Source of the DNA: Spirogloea muscicola
Lineage: Eukaryota; Streptophyta; Zygnematophyceae; Spirogloeales; Spirogloeaceae
Length of the DNA stretch: 19,872 nucleotides
Assembly (NCBI GenBank): GCA_009602725.1
Contig: WELB01000034.1
Coordinates: 900,856 to 920,727, forward strand
Direction: 5' to 3'
Program-made: the position numbers and the translations under genes
In this document: positions 1 through 8,059 of the stretch, piece by piece
Position numbering within the stretch: the stretch's first letter is position 1
How the letters are laid out: each line of letters begins with the position of its first letter
Notes under the pieces: generated by a model
Told to the model about the DNA's origin: nothing
The model's input: the letters and a program-made list of their open reading frames with translations, nothing else
Databases searched by the model: none

Positions 1-47
1 GCGGCGGCGGCGGCGGCGGCGGCGGAGGCGGCGGCGGCGGCGGCACT
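1..47. repeat. CGG trinucleotide repeat at window edge
   Basis: Almost pure (CGG)n interrupted by one GAG-type unit, followed by more GC-rich DNA to about 80. No coding match is seen on either strand. It could be the 5' untranslated region or promoter of a leftward gene outside the window, since similar CCG runs sit just before both ribosomal-protein start codons at the right end. Confidence 0.85.
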
Positions 48-389
48 CCGGCCGGCCTCCTTCGGGCGCCACGGTGGCCGTTGCACTAGGTGTGGAACGG
101 AAAGCGCAGCACACCAGCGCCAGCTCAGCCCAGATGCGATAGAATTCCCAGCATCAAGCTCGGCTTCTCGATGAAGTCATGGACTCTTACTGTTTACGGT
201 TTAGGTTTAGTTCAGGGTTTAGCGTATTAGGTTTCTGTGTCTCGATATAGGGTTCTGGGCCTAGGGGTCATACCAAGTCTCAGATCATCGGATCACAGTC
301 GCACCTTCTGCATGCCTAGAATTGGTAATACTGACTCCTGGACCTCTCTCAGGCAGTCGAGCCCTGCTACTCCTTGACTGCTTGACCTC
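48..389. other. Intergenic region upstream of TatD gene, with telomere-like motifs
   Basis: No gene is recognised. Positions 198-221 hold GGTTTAGGTTTAG and CAGGGTTTAG, degenerate versions of the plant TTTAGGG telomere unit. In plants such telo-boxes also occur in promoters. With only two or three imperfect units this is more likely a promoter motif or chance than an interstitial telomere. Confidence 0.4.
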
Positions 390-557
390 ATGGCTGGCGG
401 ACACTTCCTTGCAGCGGCGCACCCACCGGCAGCCTTTGTCGCGGCTACCGCAGCCGCTGGCGCTGCCGGTGCTGGCCCAGGCCAGCTGAGGCAACAGCTT
501 CGGCAGGGCTGTCTGGGGCGGCTGCCGGGAAAGCCAGCTCGCGGCCAGCCAGCATGA
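390..557 (+). CDS. Putative upstream ORF (55 codons) overlapping the TatD start
   Basis: ATG at 390 opens an Ala/Gly-rich 55-codon frame beginning MAGGHFLAAAHPPAAF. It ends with TGA at 555-557, so its stop overlaps the proposed TatD ATG at 554 as ATGA. It is in a different frame from TatD and cannot be a transit peptide unless an unseen splice joins them. It may be a translational control uORF, or a chance ORF in GC-rich leader DNA. No homology is recognised. Confidence 0.3.
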   Translation: MAGGHFLAAAHPPAAFVAATAAAGAAGAGPGQLRQQLRQGCLGRLPGKPARGQPA

Positions 558-1981
558 CAACGACTACAGGCCGCTGCGACAACCCAGCTCTGGCCGAAGA
601 TGGCGACGCGCCGAGCTTGGCAGCCATGCCGCTGCGACTTTTCGACATAGGCGCAAATCTCGGGCACGACTCGCTGCGGCCCCACCTTGCGGACGTCCTG
701 CAGCGCGCCGCCAAGGCCGGCGTGCGGGAGCTCATGGTCACAGGCACCTCTGTGCAGAGCAGCCGCCAGGCGCTCCACCTCTGCCAGGTGCGGCAGCTGG
801 TTGCGATGTCGGGCTGCCCTTGAGCTGGCTCCCCTACAATTGCAATGGCAGCAGCAGATTTGTAGTCAGTCGTGCTGCTCTTGGCAACAGGAGGCCGTCT
901 CGCTCAGAGGGCAGTCTAGATAGTGCATCTGACCAGGTTTAGATGACAATGCCCCTTTGACTCAGAGTAATTGGGAGGCAGAGACCGGGGTGGCCCTGCT
1001 CTGCACGGCTGGCATCCACCCGCACGACTCAGGCGAGGCCGTGAAACATGGGCTGGGGGCGAGCCTGCATGAGCTCGAGCTCCTGATCGGGGCGGAACCG
1101 AAGCTCGTGCGCGCCGTCGGCGAGTGTGGCCTGGACTTTGATCGCAACTTCAGCACTCCAGCAGACCAGGTGCATAGAGGAGGTTGACATAGCGGTACTT
1201 CACCAATGTAGGACAGAGACTCGCTCATCCAAGTGCTGACATTGCCGGTGTGTCTGGTCCTCAGGAGGCAGCCTTTGTGGCGCACATTCAGCTGGCGGTG
1301 CACACAGGCTTACCACTGTTTCTCCACGAACGCAGCGCGCACAAAAGGCTTGTAGAGCTGCTCGAGCCACACGCCCCACAGCTCCGTGGTGTCCTCCACT
1401 GCTTTACCGGCACGTTGGAGGTCAGATCATCGTGAAGTGCCAGCTGGAAGCTCAAGCAACACCGGCAGCTGACTATAGTGAAGCTTGACGAGAGGAACTA
1501 GTAGTGCCGGCCTGAAGGGAGCCGCCGCAACTTATACTCTCCTCGCTAGGAGGTCACATAGTGTATGTCTTAAGAAGCTCACTGAGTAGAAAATCCTCAG
1601 ATTAGATTGCATGATTAATTGCTAATACACCCCTGCTCATGCTGTGATGGGCAGGAAATGCAGCGGTACCTAAGTCTCGGCCTTTACATTGGAATAACGG
1701 GCTGGGTGTGTGATGAGCGCCGCGGACAGGATCTTCAGGCTGCCATCCTGCACCTCCCGCTGGACCGATTGCTGCTGGAGACAGACGCACCATTCCTCAT
1801 CCCCCGCAACATTCCCAAACAGGCACTCACGCCGGAGCAACGCAAGCGGCGAAACAACGAACCCTCCTTCCTGCCGTATGTGGCTCTTAAAGTAGCCGAG
1901 CTGCAAGGCAAACCCATTGAGGCGGTGGTTGAGGCCGCCACACTGAATTCGCGGAGACTGTTTTCACATGACAACTTTTAA
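554..1981 (+). CDS. TATD: TatD-family metal-dependent nuclease (4 exons)
   Basis: Exons are 554-787, 966-1169, 1265-1420 and 1655-1981, all joined in phase 0 at GT...AG sites, giving 306 aa (about 282 if ATG 626 is the start). TatD enzymes are TIM-barrel metallo-hydrolases with 3'-5' exonuclease or DNase activity, linked to DNA repair and turnover. The TatD landmarks are present in order: FDIGANL near the N-terminus, HPHD (His96, His98), GECGLDFDRNFSTP (Glu131, Asp135), His167 in FLHERSAHK, His191 in HCFTGT, YIGITGWVCDERRG, and Asp242 in ETDAPFL. The wording is closer to E. coli TatD than to animal TATDN1, from general knowledge of both. ATG 554 is the first in frame; ATG 626 directly precedes the conserved core and is an equally good start. 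The gene converges on COR413. Confidence 0.93.
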
Positions 1982-2697
1982 GATTTGTTTACTCCTGTTG
2001 ATAACATCTTAACTATATTCAATCGACAACAGACTGCTGTACATATCTTTTAGCTGCTACTGGCATTGTGGGAACATACTCAACAGAAAGTTCCATGTCG
2101 AATCAGCTTCTAGAATCCTGGGCGGCTACTGCAAATTTCATACATCATTGGACTTCGCCTGGTGAGGAATAATTCCACCCATTAAAGCATGTCGCAAGGC
2201 AATTTGCAATTCGCTTTCAACAAGATTTCATCATACTCTTGCAGCTCTACCGTGGCGCCATGAGCACCGGCATCATGTGATGCAGTGCAGTATAGCACCC
2301 AGCAGATAGAATTTTGCTACTGTCACAGTACCTTGTAAGCTAAGATCTTGCTATTTTTGTAGCAAAGTTTATCATGGCGACATGCATCCCTTGACATGGA
2401 ATCAAAACACCAAGCAAGTGCGTACAAGTGAAGTCTATTTATAGTCCGCAAGGATGTACACTCTTTACCAGGAGACTGAATAAGCCAGGTCTCCGGGATT
2501 GTAGTGGTCAAAATTTAACGAGCAAGAGTTTGTAAGAAACACTGCTTCGCAATGGCAAATCAGATCCTAGCAGTAACAGCACTTACGACAACGAAGTCCT
2601 TACAACTGTATGGCAGATTGCTGCAGAAGACAAACCCTTTGACAAGAGCATCCTTAGTCCTTTGGAATCCTTTTGAGGATACCAATTGACCAGTACC
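1982..2697. other. Convergent intergenic region (3' ends of TatD and COR413)
   Basis: AT-richer spacer between two convergent genes. It should hold both 3' untranslated regions. No RNA gene, repeat or conserved coding stretch is recognised. Short ORFs here lack any protein-like pattern. Confidence 0.6.
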
Positions 2698-3975
2698 TCA
2701 GTACCAGGACAGAGAGTGGCCGAGCATGATGGCAGGCACAATGAGGAGGATGGTGAGTGCGATGGAGATAGCTGCCCGCTGGTTGTTGAATGCATTGCGC
2801 ACGCCCTCCGATGCGACAATGTGCTCATAGAAGAGATACACGCCAACAAGGAAGATGATGACAATGCCATATGGCGTGTTACGGAGCTCCATCACCTTGC
2901 TTGGCGAAATGATGAGAAGGATGAGGAGCACGTATGGTAGCTCCCCATGCACTGTACACAGCAAGGGAACATATAAGCAGCCCTTTCGAGCAATGATAGA
3001 CGATTGTGACTCAATTTCATCTTTTCCTGATGCCAGAAAAAACCATGTCTACTTCAAAACGTGTGACGTTGTACGAGCTGTCAACGTCAGGAAGGGATGG
3101 CTAGTGTTATCCCAGCTTGACTTACAAAGCCAATCACGTGGAACAGTTTGTGGAATGAATAGCCAGATAACTGTGCAGATGAATGCAATCCAATGTCCTG
3201 GCTCGCCCCTGCTCATACAGCAAGGAAGACTTCAAGATAAGTACACACAGGCCCAGGAGTGGCACACGAGCTGGCTTGTTTAGCAACATGGGGAAGGTCG
3301 TCACATGAAGTCTTGCCACTGGCTCTTTCAAGTAACAATATCGGATCTGGTGAAATGCACAAAGAGCTCAACACCAACTTCATTGTGTATACCTGAGCCA
3401 GTGAACGGCATGGTGGGGGAGTGTGAGGAAGATGACGGGGACGAGCAGCGCAGTCAGCATGTCTGAGCGCCAGTGGGTGCGGTCGACAAACAGCAAGAAT
3501 CTGCAAGGTCAACCAAATGCCAAAAAGCAGTAAGACCGTCAAAATGGAGGAAGCAAAATCCTCGCATTTTGCATGCTGACTTGCACACCTCCTCTGCTTG
3601 CTGTCACAACTAGTGCTAGCACAGCTAATGTAGGAGTTGTCACATCAACTCCAACTATAATCACTCTTTGGCAAGTTGGCCCTCATAACAAGCCTCGCCT
3701 GCAAGATACGGTCAGATGCAGTCTTGCAATAATCATGGCATGCCTTCTCTGTGCTGGATCCGGCAACATTTCTAGGAACAATCCAAACGTCCAGGAGCCG
3801 GTCAGAGCGTGTGCACTTACGCTGCGGTGATACAGACGATGATCTGCATGGTAAAGTACCAGTTGTCATGGCCATGGTGGCGTGCAAGGTCGCCAGCCAT
3901 GACAGCGGCAGCGCCAGCAACTGTCGCAGCGTGCTGCTTCAGCTGGCCGCCGACAGCGGCGGCCGCCTGGGCCAT
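2698..3975 (-). CDS. COR413: COR413 cold-regulated membrane protein (4 exons)
   Basis: On the minus strand the exons are 3975-3821, 3500-3393, 3208-3126 and 2951-2698, with phases 2, 2 and 1 at GT...AG junctions, giving 199 aa, the usual family length. COR413 proteins are multi-pass membrane proteins of the plasma or thylakoid membrane, induced by cold, drought and ABA in plants; their biochemical role is unsettled. Matching blocks are FVDRTHWRSDMLTALLVP (exon 2; plants have LDRTNWRTNML), GEPGHWIAFI...PRDWL (exon 3), and GVYLFYEHIVASEGVRNAF followed by a final hydrophobic segment (exon 4). The Ala-rich N-terminus, MAQAAAAVGGQLKQ, is not a clear signal peptide. About five hydrophobic segments are visible. 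The GC-rich region upstream carries G-box motifs at 4778-4913. I cannot tell the plasma-membrane from the plastid subfamily, though the short N-terminus favours the plasma-membrane type. Confidence 0.93.
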
Positions 3976-4970
3976 TGGAGAACCAACGGAGCCTGCAGAG
4001 GCAGCTCTCAGTATGTCAGCCTAAGTGGCCAAGCTATCAGCTTGCTGACATGTCTTCTGCCATGAGGCACTATAGAGCAAAGGCAAGCTCGTCAGCCTCA
4101 TCCTTAGGCGGAATCCAGAACAGCAAACACCCTCCTGAACACGACGCTGCCTCAGAAGACTCATGGCCGGAGCTGCTAAGCCATCTCTCGTGGCCATGTT
4201 CTACGTCAGAGTAGCCCAGCGCTTCTCAGTCCAGGCGCGCCGACCAGGACCAAGGACTGCCCGAGCCAGCCGTGGACCGCGGCCGACCGGCTAGGACCAT
4301 TGGCAGCTCGCACAGCCGACACCCACTCCTGGGCGCGCTACCGTTGGCAAGCGGCACGGCGCTTCATGCGGCAGCTCAGAGGGCAGGCAAGTCGTGCATG
4401 TGGCGGCGGCGGCAACAACTGCGCACCTGCGAAAGGCCCGTCCATGCGCCGGGGCAGACGCAGGGCGCCGGCGCCGTCCATGGCCACAGCCTCCGCCGCC
4501 GCCGCTGGAGGGGAGCTGGGAGAAGGGGAGTGGGAATGGAGGAGAGAAGAATGGGAGCGCAGGTGGGGGTTGGAGGGGAGGGNGAGGCCAGATAACGACA
4601 TTGCTCTCCGAGCGGGGAGGGGGGTGGCGGGACCCCGGGGGTGGGCCGGCGGCGCGGGTGTGGGGTTTTGGCGTCCATTCGTTCACGGTTTTGATTCCAC
4701 GCCTGCGCACACCAACACTGTTACGGCCGTGGTGAGTCGGGTTTTCCGCACCCGCGGCCCGCCCGTGGGGGGCCCTGCCACGTGGCCTGCGCCGGTGGGG
4801 CTTGCCGGGGGTCTGTGAGGGACCACACGCCGCCACGTGGTCCCCAGCCTTGGGCACCCCAGGCGGCGCCGCCGGCGAGCCTCCGCCTGCCGCGTGGCGG
4901 GCGTGCCACGTCAGCTGCCGATATGACGCAGCGGCCCAGTCGCATGGCTCTTACGATGATTTGGCCGTAC
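3976..4970. other. GC-rich island upstream of COR413
   Basis: From about 4190 to 4960 the sequence becomes strongly GC-rich with G-runs and CCG runs and one undetermined base at 4583. Several overlapping ORFs on both strands result from the low stop-codon density; none shows a recognisable motif. It is best read as promoter or leader DNA for COR413, possibly with a CpG-island-like character. Confidence 0.5.
4778..4913. promoter_or_regulatory. Cluster of ACGT-core (G-box/ABRE-like) motifs
   Basis: CCACGTGG occurs at 4778-4785 and again at 4833-4840, and TGCCACGTCA at 4904-4913. These are the core sites of plant bZIP/bHLH factors, including the ABRE class that drives ABA- and cold-responsive genes. 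They lie about 0.8-0.94 kb upstream of the COR413 ATG. Function is inferred from motif and context only. Confidence 0.4.
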
Positions 4971-4974
4971 TCTT

Positions 4975-5110
4975 GCTGCGGCATCCGGCTTTCGTCAGGA
5001 AGAAGTGGCTCTCCCAATGGGGGCAAGGGCTGTGAGAAGCCAGCCCGATCGTCAGGGGGATAGTTTTCCGGCAGCTAGTCTGTCAGATTTGAGGCTCCTC
5101 ACTCGTAACT
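4975..5110 (+). pseudogene. 3' coding remnant of a non-LTR retrotransposon (copy A)
   Basis: Around an inserted segment (5000-5056), the plus frame reads LAAASGFRQ, then GDSFPAASLSDLRLLTRNY. This matches the C-terminal tail of the fragment at 5679-6282 (LAAASGSGQ ... PSLSDLRLLSRAY). The final stop seen in the other copies (TGA after ...NY or ...AY) is TGC here, so the frame runs on. Upstream of 4975 homology fades and TGA at 4957 closes the frame. This is a 5'-truncated, dead copy. The inserted segment is described separately. Confidence 0.6.
5000..5048 (-). mobile_element. Minus-oriented 49-bp retroelement tail insertion with 8-bp duplication
   Basis: The segment is the reverse complement of the tail seen at 5253-5300. 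It is flanked by identical TCGTCAGG at 4992-4999 and 5049-5056, as expected for a target-site duplication. Insert plus duplication is 57 bp, a multiple of three, so the host frame of copy A stays open across it. Confidence 0.65.
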
Positions 5111-5158
5111 ACTGCGTGGTCCATCCTCCCCCGTTCTGCCATAGCCTCTTCAGGCCCC

Positions 5159-5187
5159 CATTGGGAGAGCCACTTCTTCTTCTTCTT
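5159..5187 (+). mobile_element. 29-bp retroelement tail insertion with 11-bp duplication
   Basis: The last bases of the tail (ATTGGGAGAGCC followed by a CTT run) are inserted between two copies of CTTCAGGCCCC (5148-5158 and 5188-5198). The related copy at 6892-7100 has only one such site (CTTCAAGCCCC) and lacks the insert, so it acts as the empty site. This fits an extremely 5'-truncated target-primed insertion. Confidence 0.65.
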
Positions 5188-5232
5188 CTTCAGGCCCCGT
5201 AGTCGCTGCTTAGCTCGTACTTTGGCCCCTTC

Positions 5233-5436
5233 GAACCTTGTCAATTCTTTTCGGGCTGGCTTCTCACAGCCCTTGCCCCCATTGGGAGAGCCACTTCTTC
5301 GAACCTTGTCAACTCTTTTCTGGCTGGCTTCTCACAGCCCTTGCCCCCCTTGGGAGAGCCACTTCTTCGAACCTTGTCAATTCTTTTCGGGCTGGCTTCT
5401 CACAGCCCTTGCCCCCATTGGGAGAGCCATTTCATT
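5233..5436 (+). repeat. Three tandem 68-bp retroelement tail units
   Basis: Units lie at 5233-5300, 5301-5368 and 5369-5436. Each starts GAACCTTGTCAA and ends in GGGAGAGCC plus a pyrimidine tail. Units 1 and 3 are nearly identical; unit 2 differs at a few bases. Each holds an inverted pair GGGCTG...CAGCCC (5253-5258 with 5267-5272 in unit 1; CTGGCTG replaces it in unit 2). Confidence 0.85.
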
Positions 5437-5678
5437 CTTATGACAATCCAGCTGGCGCAGATTCGATTGAATCCCATGCGGAGTTTTCCAATGAAAGAAG
5501 CAGCTCTATCAGATGGTTTTTGTGGGCAGCTTTTCACAGCCGTCGCACCATCAGCTCTTCCAAATTTGACTGGTGGCTGTGAAGCGGGCCCACAAAAGAA
5601 TGTACAAGAGAGGTCTTAAGGACCTTGTCTTAAGAGCCACTTCTTCTCAAGGAGCCGGAAAGTATAGAGACCCCTAAG

Positions 5679-6282
5679 CGGCCCATGACCATCTCCGGGA
5701 TGCGATGCATGGCATCCTTGTGGAGGCTGGCTTCTCGGTGGCAGCCGAGAACTCTGCCGTCATGCCGCTCCAGCAACGGGCCGACGGTCTCCACGCTCGT
5801 CGCGTGGACCTTGTGGCCACCCCACCAGCAGGCGGGCCACGTCTTCTCCTGGACGTGGTGACCACCGACTCCTATGACCGCTCACATCCAACCCAGTGTG
5901 CCACCAAATGGTATGCGGTAGCCTGCACCGCTCGGGCCAAGGAGCTAAAATACGCAGATCACCCGCGGGAGAGACGAGTTCTTCCCGCTCGCCATCGCTA
6001 CGCACGGGGCGCTGGGCGCTCGGTGGCTCGAGCTGCTCAACCAGCTCTCTCGTCACGCCATTGCCCGCCTCTTCCATGGGGAGCCGGTGGACTCCCAAGC
6101 AGCATGGTCGCTAGCGCAGGTGTACCGCATGCGCTTGGCCGTCTCGCTGCAGAGGTCTATGGCCCGCGCGCTGCACCTGCGTGCAGGCAGAGCACCTCGC
6201 TGCTGCCTCTGGCTCTGGCCAGGGGACCCGCTTCCAGGAACCCAGTCTCTCTGACCTGAGGCTGCTTAGCAGGGCTTACTGA
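5679..6282 (+). pseudogene. Frameshifted C-terminal fragment of a retrotransposon polyprotein, endonuclease-like
   Basis: Reading begins after an in-frame TAA with AAHDHLRDAMHGILVEAGFS and continues to RRVDLVATPP, LLLDVVTTD and AKELKYADHP. The spacing of Asp, Asp and Lys resembles the PD-(D/E)XK restriction-like endonuclease of RLE-type non-LTR retrotransposons. Near 5970 the frame shifts by one base to EFFPLAIATHGALGARWLEL, then YRMRLAVSLQRSMARALHLR, and near 6190 again to HLAAASGSGQ ... SDLRLLSRAY with stop 6280-6282. Two shifts and no upstream reverse transcriptase mark it as a dead, 5'-truncated copy. The clade assignment is inference from motif spacing. Confidence 0.7.
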
Positions 6283-6360
6283 GTGCTTTGTAGCTGCTTC
6301 GTTTCTTTTCTGTGCTTGTTGTTCTTCGTACTTCCCCTGGCCCCTTCTCGTCCTTTGTTC

Positions 6361-6420
6361 ATTCTTTTCTGGGCTGGCTTTTACCAGCCCCTATCCTCAA
6401 TGGGCGAGCCCTTCTCTCTA
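6361..6420 (+). repeat. Retroelement 3' tail, second subfamily, with hairpin
   Basis: This follows the stop at 6282 as a 3' untranslated end. It has ATTCTTTTCTGGGCTGG and CCAGCCC as a 7-bp stem (6371-6377 with 6384-6390), then CTCAATGGGCGAGCC and a pyrimidine end. Alignment with the 68-bp units is clear but divergent, showing that coding fragment and tail belong together. Confidence 0.7.
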
Positions 6421-6885
6421 ACGTTGCTTGCCTGCTCAGTAATCTGGCCGCTCTTGCTCTAGTAAGCGCCTAGCCAGCAGCCGCGTGTCGGAAAAGGTAG
6501 CAGCAGGAGAATTGCAGCATTTCAAAGCATCCGCAAGTTGGAGTAACTTGCAGCTGGAAAAGGGGCACCTCGACGAGACCCAGAAGCAGCAGCCACAGCA
6601 CGGCCTGCCCGCAAGATCGAGAAGGAATGAACAAGGCATGGAAGGAAGTGGCCCGCCTATAGCTTTGAGGCGGAGCCCAATAAGAAAGAGAAAGGGCTCG
6701 CTCATTGAGGATAGGGGCCAATGACGCCAGACGACTCGACGTCCCTCTTTTGTGCGTCCCCGTTCCTTCAATCGTCCGCAGATGGAAATCGTATGAGCCT
6801 CTGCTGAGGGTCGACTGATGTCGACCGAGACGAGAGCGTTCTTAGTTAATGAGGGCCAGCATGATTGTGTAGTAAAGGCAAGCAC
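6421..6885. other. Unassigned spacer inside retroelement graveyard
   Basis: No recognisable gene. Open frames on both strands (minus 6436-6978, plus 6485-6724) have no recognisable motif or domain and overlap each other. At 6686-6719 there is a reverse-complement fragment of the tail at 6387-6417. Confidence 0.5.
6686..6719 (-). mobile_element. Minus-oriented truncated retroelement tail
   Basis: The reverse complement reads GCCCCTATCCTCAATGAGCG then AGCCCTTTCTCT, matching 6387-6417 with one clear base change. It begins partway through the hairpin, so it lacks the first stem arm. No target-site duplication was found. Confidence 0.6.
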
Positions 6886-6891
6886 GTCTAT

Positions 6892-7100
6892 GGGGATAGT
6901 TTTCCGGCAGCTAGTCCGTCGGATTTGAGGCTCCTCACTCGTAACTACTGAGTGGTCCATCCTCCCCCGTTCTGCCATAGCCTCTTCAAGCCCCGAAGTC
7001 GCTGCTCAGCTCGTAGTTTGGCCCCTTCGAACCTTGTCAATTCTTTTCGGGCTGGCTTCTCACAGCCCTTGCCCCCATTGGGAGAGCCACTTCTTCTTAT
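6892..7100 (+). pseudogene. 3' remnant of a non-LTR retrotransposon (copy B)
   Basis: A direct repeat of copy A: GGGGATAGTTTTCCGGCAGC through the last codons SDLRLLTRNY and a TGA stop at the expected place, then a 3' untranslated stretch and one complete tail with GGGCTG...CAGCCC. Identity to copy A is very high (a few substitutions), apart from insertions specific to A. It is 5'-truncated at almost the same point as the shared block in copy A. Confidence 0.7.
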
Positions 7101-8059
7101 GGGTCTGGGTTTGTCAGCTGCTACTGTCGACCTGCTCAGAAGCTGAGGGTCAGCCCGCACAGGTCGCAAGACAAGGCCAGGATATAGTGAAGAGAAGATG
7201 GCAGGTACAGGCGCCAGCAAGGGCCTGCCCGAGTAACAGAAAGAGGACAGGCAACACGCGTAGGACAGTTTCTTGTCTTGGCATCATGGCGCAGCAGCTG
7301 ACGTGCGCCCCAGCGGAAACTTGCAAACTGAGTCGCTTTTCGTTGCAGAGTAACAACGTGCACAGTAGGTGGACTATCTACTTTCAGGTATGAGCAGTAG
7401 CATTGGAGCCATAGCAACATCTGCTCCCTGCTGTATCTCGCCCAGCTTTCAAAGTGGTGCGTTGGAGCTCCACCGAAGATGCTCTGTAGGCGTAAGAGGT
7501 CCCTAGCTTCTTGGTGGTACAATAGTAACATTGTAGCGCCTTGTGAGGAGTTGACACAACTTTTCTCTCTGCAATATGATCAAGCTTCTAAGGGTAGAGG
7601 CTACAAATACCATTAACGGTTGTTGCATGGAGCATGCTCATGCAGTCTGATAACACGTAAGCGTGTGATGTCCACACACATTGAATCTAATAAGCTGAGT
7701 GCCCGTTTGATTAGAATGTCGTCTATCCACGTGTCAACAAGTAATTACTCACTATCAAGAAAGAACAAACAGGTGGAGGTGTCGTCCCTGGAAAGATGCC
7801 CCTAGCAATGATGCACTGTAATTTTTGATTTGAGTGACTTATATGTGCACGCACTTCCAATCATGCCAAGTTGAACGTCTCAAAGTCAAGGCTGGAGCTA
7901 GTGCGCTCCTTTCTTGTGAGCTTGTCAAGTAGGCCAATCTGAGACAGGCGCACTTACAGAAATGTAGTGCTTGGTTCAATTTAAATATTGAGGCGATGCT
8001 CGTGTTACAAACGGCTCAGTTGCCGTAGGAAGCAAAGTGGACCCACTGATCAGGAAGGT
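7101..8059. other. Intergenic region downstream of the glucanase gene
   Basis: No gene, RNA or repeat is recognised. A minus-strand open frame at 7136-7531 has no domain pattern. The part nearest 8059 should hold the glucanase 3' untranslated region. Confidence 0.5.

Noticed and set aside
198-221. Interstitial telomere
   Set aside because: Only a few imperfect TTTAGG-type units are present; a true telomeric tract would be longer and more regular.
4291-4857. 188-codon minus-strand open frame and overlapping plus frames
   Set aside because: GC-driven open frames on several frames at once, crossing an N, with no domain pattern.
6436-6978. 180-codon minus-strand open frame
   Set aside because: No recognisable motif, and it crosses tail fragments of the retroelement and part of copy B in antisense.
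7136-7531. 131-codon minus-strand open frame downstream of the glucanase
   Set aside because: No recognisable motif, and the glucanase already ends cleanly with a family-like C-terminus at 8060.
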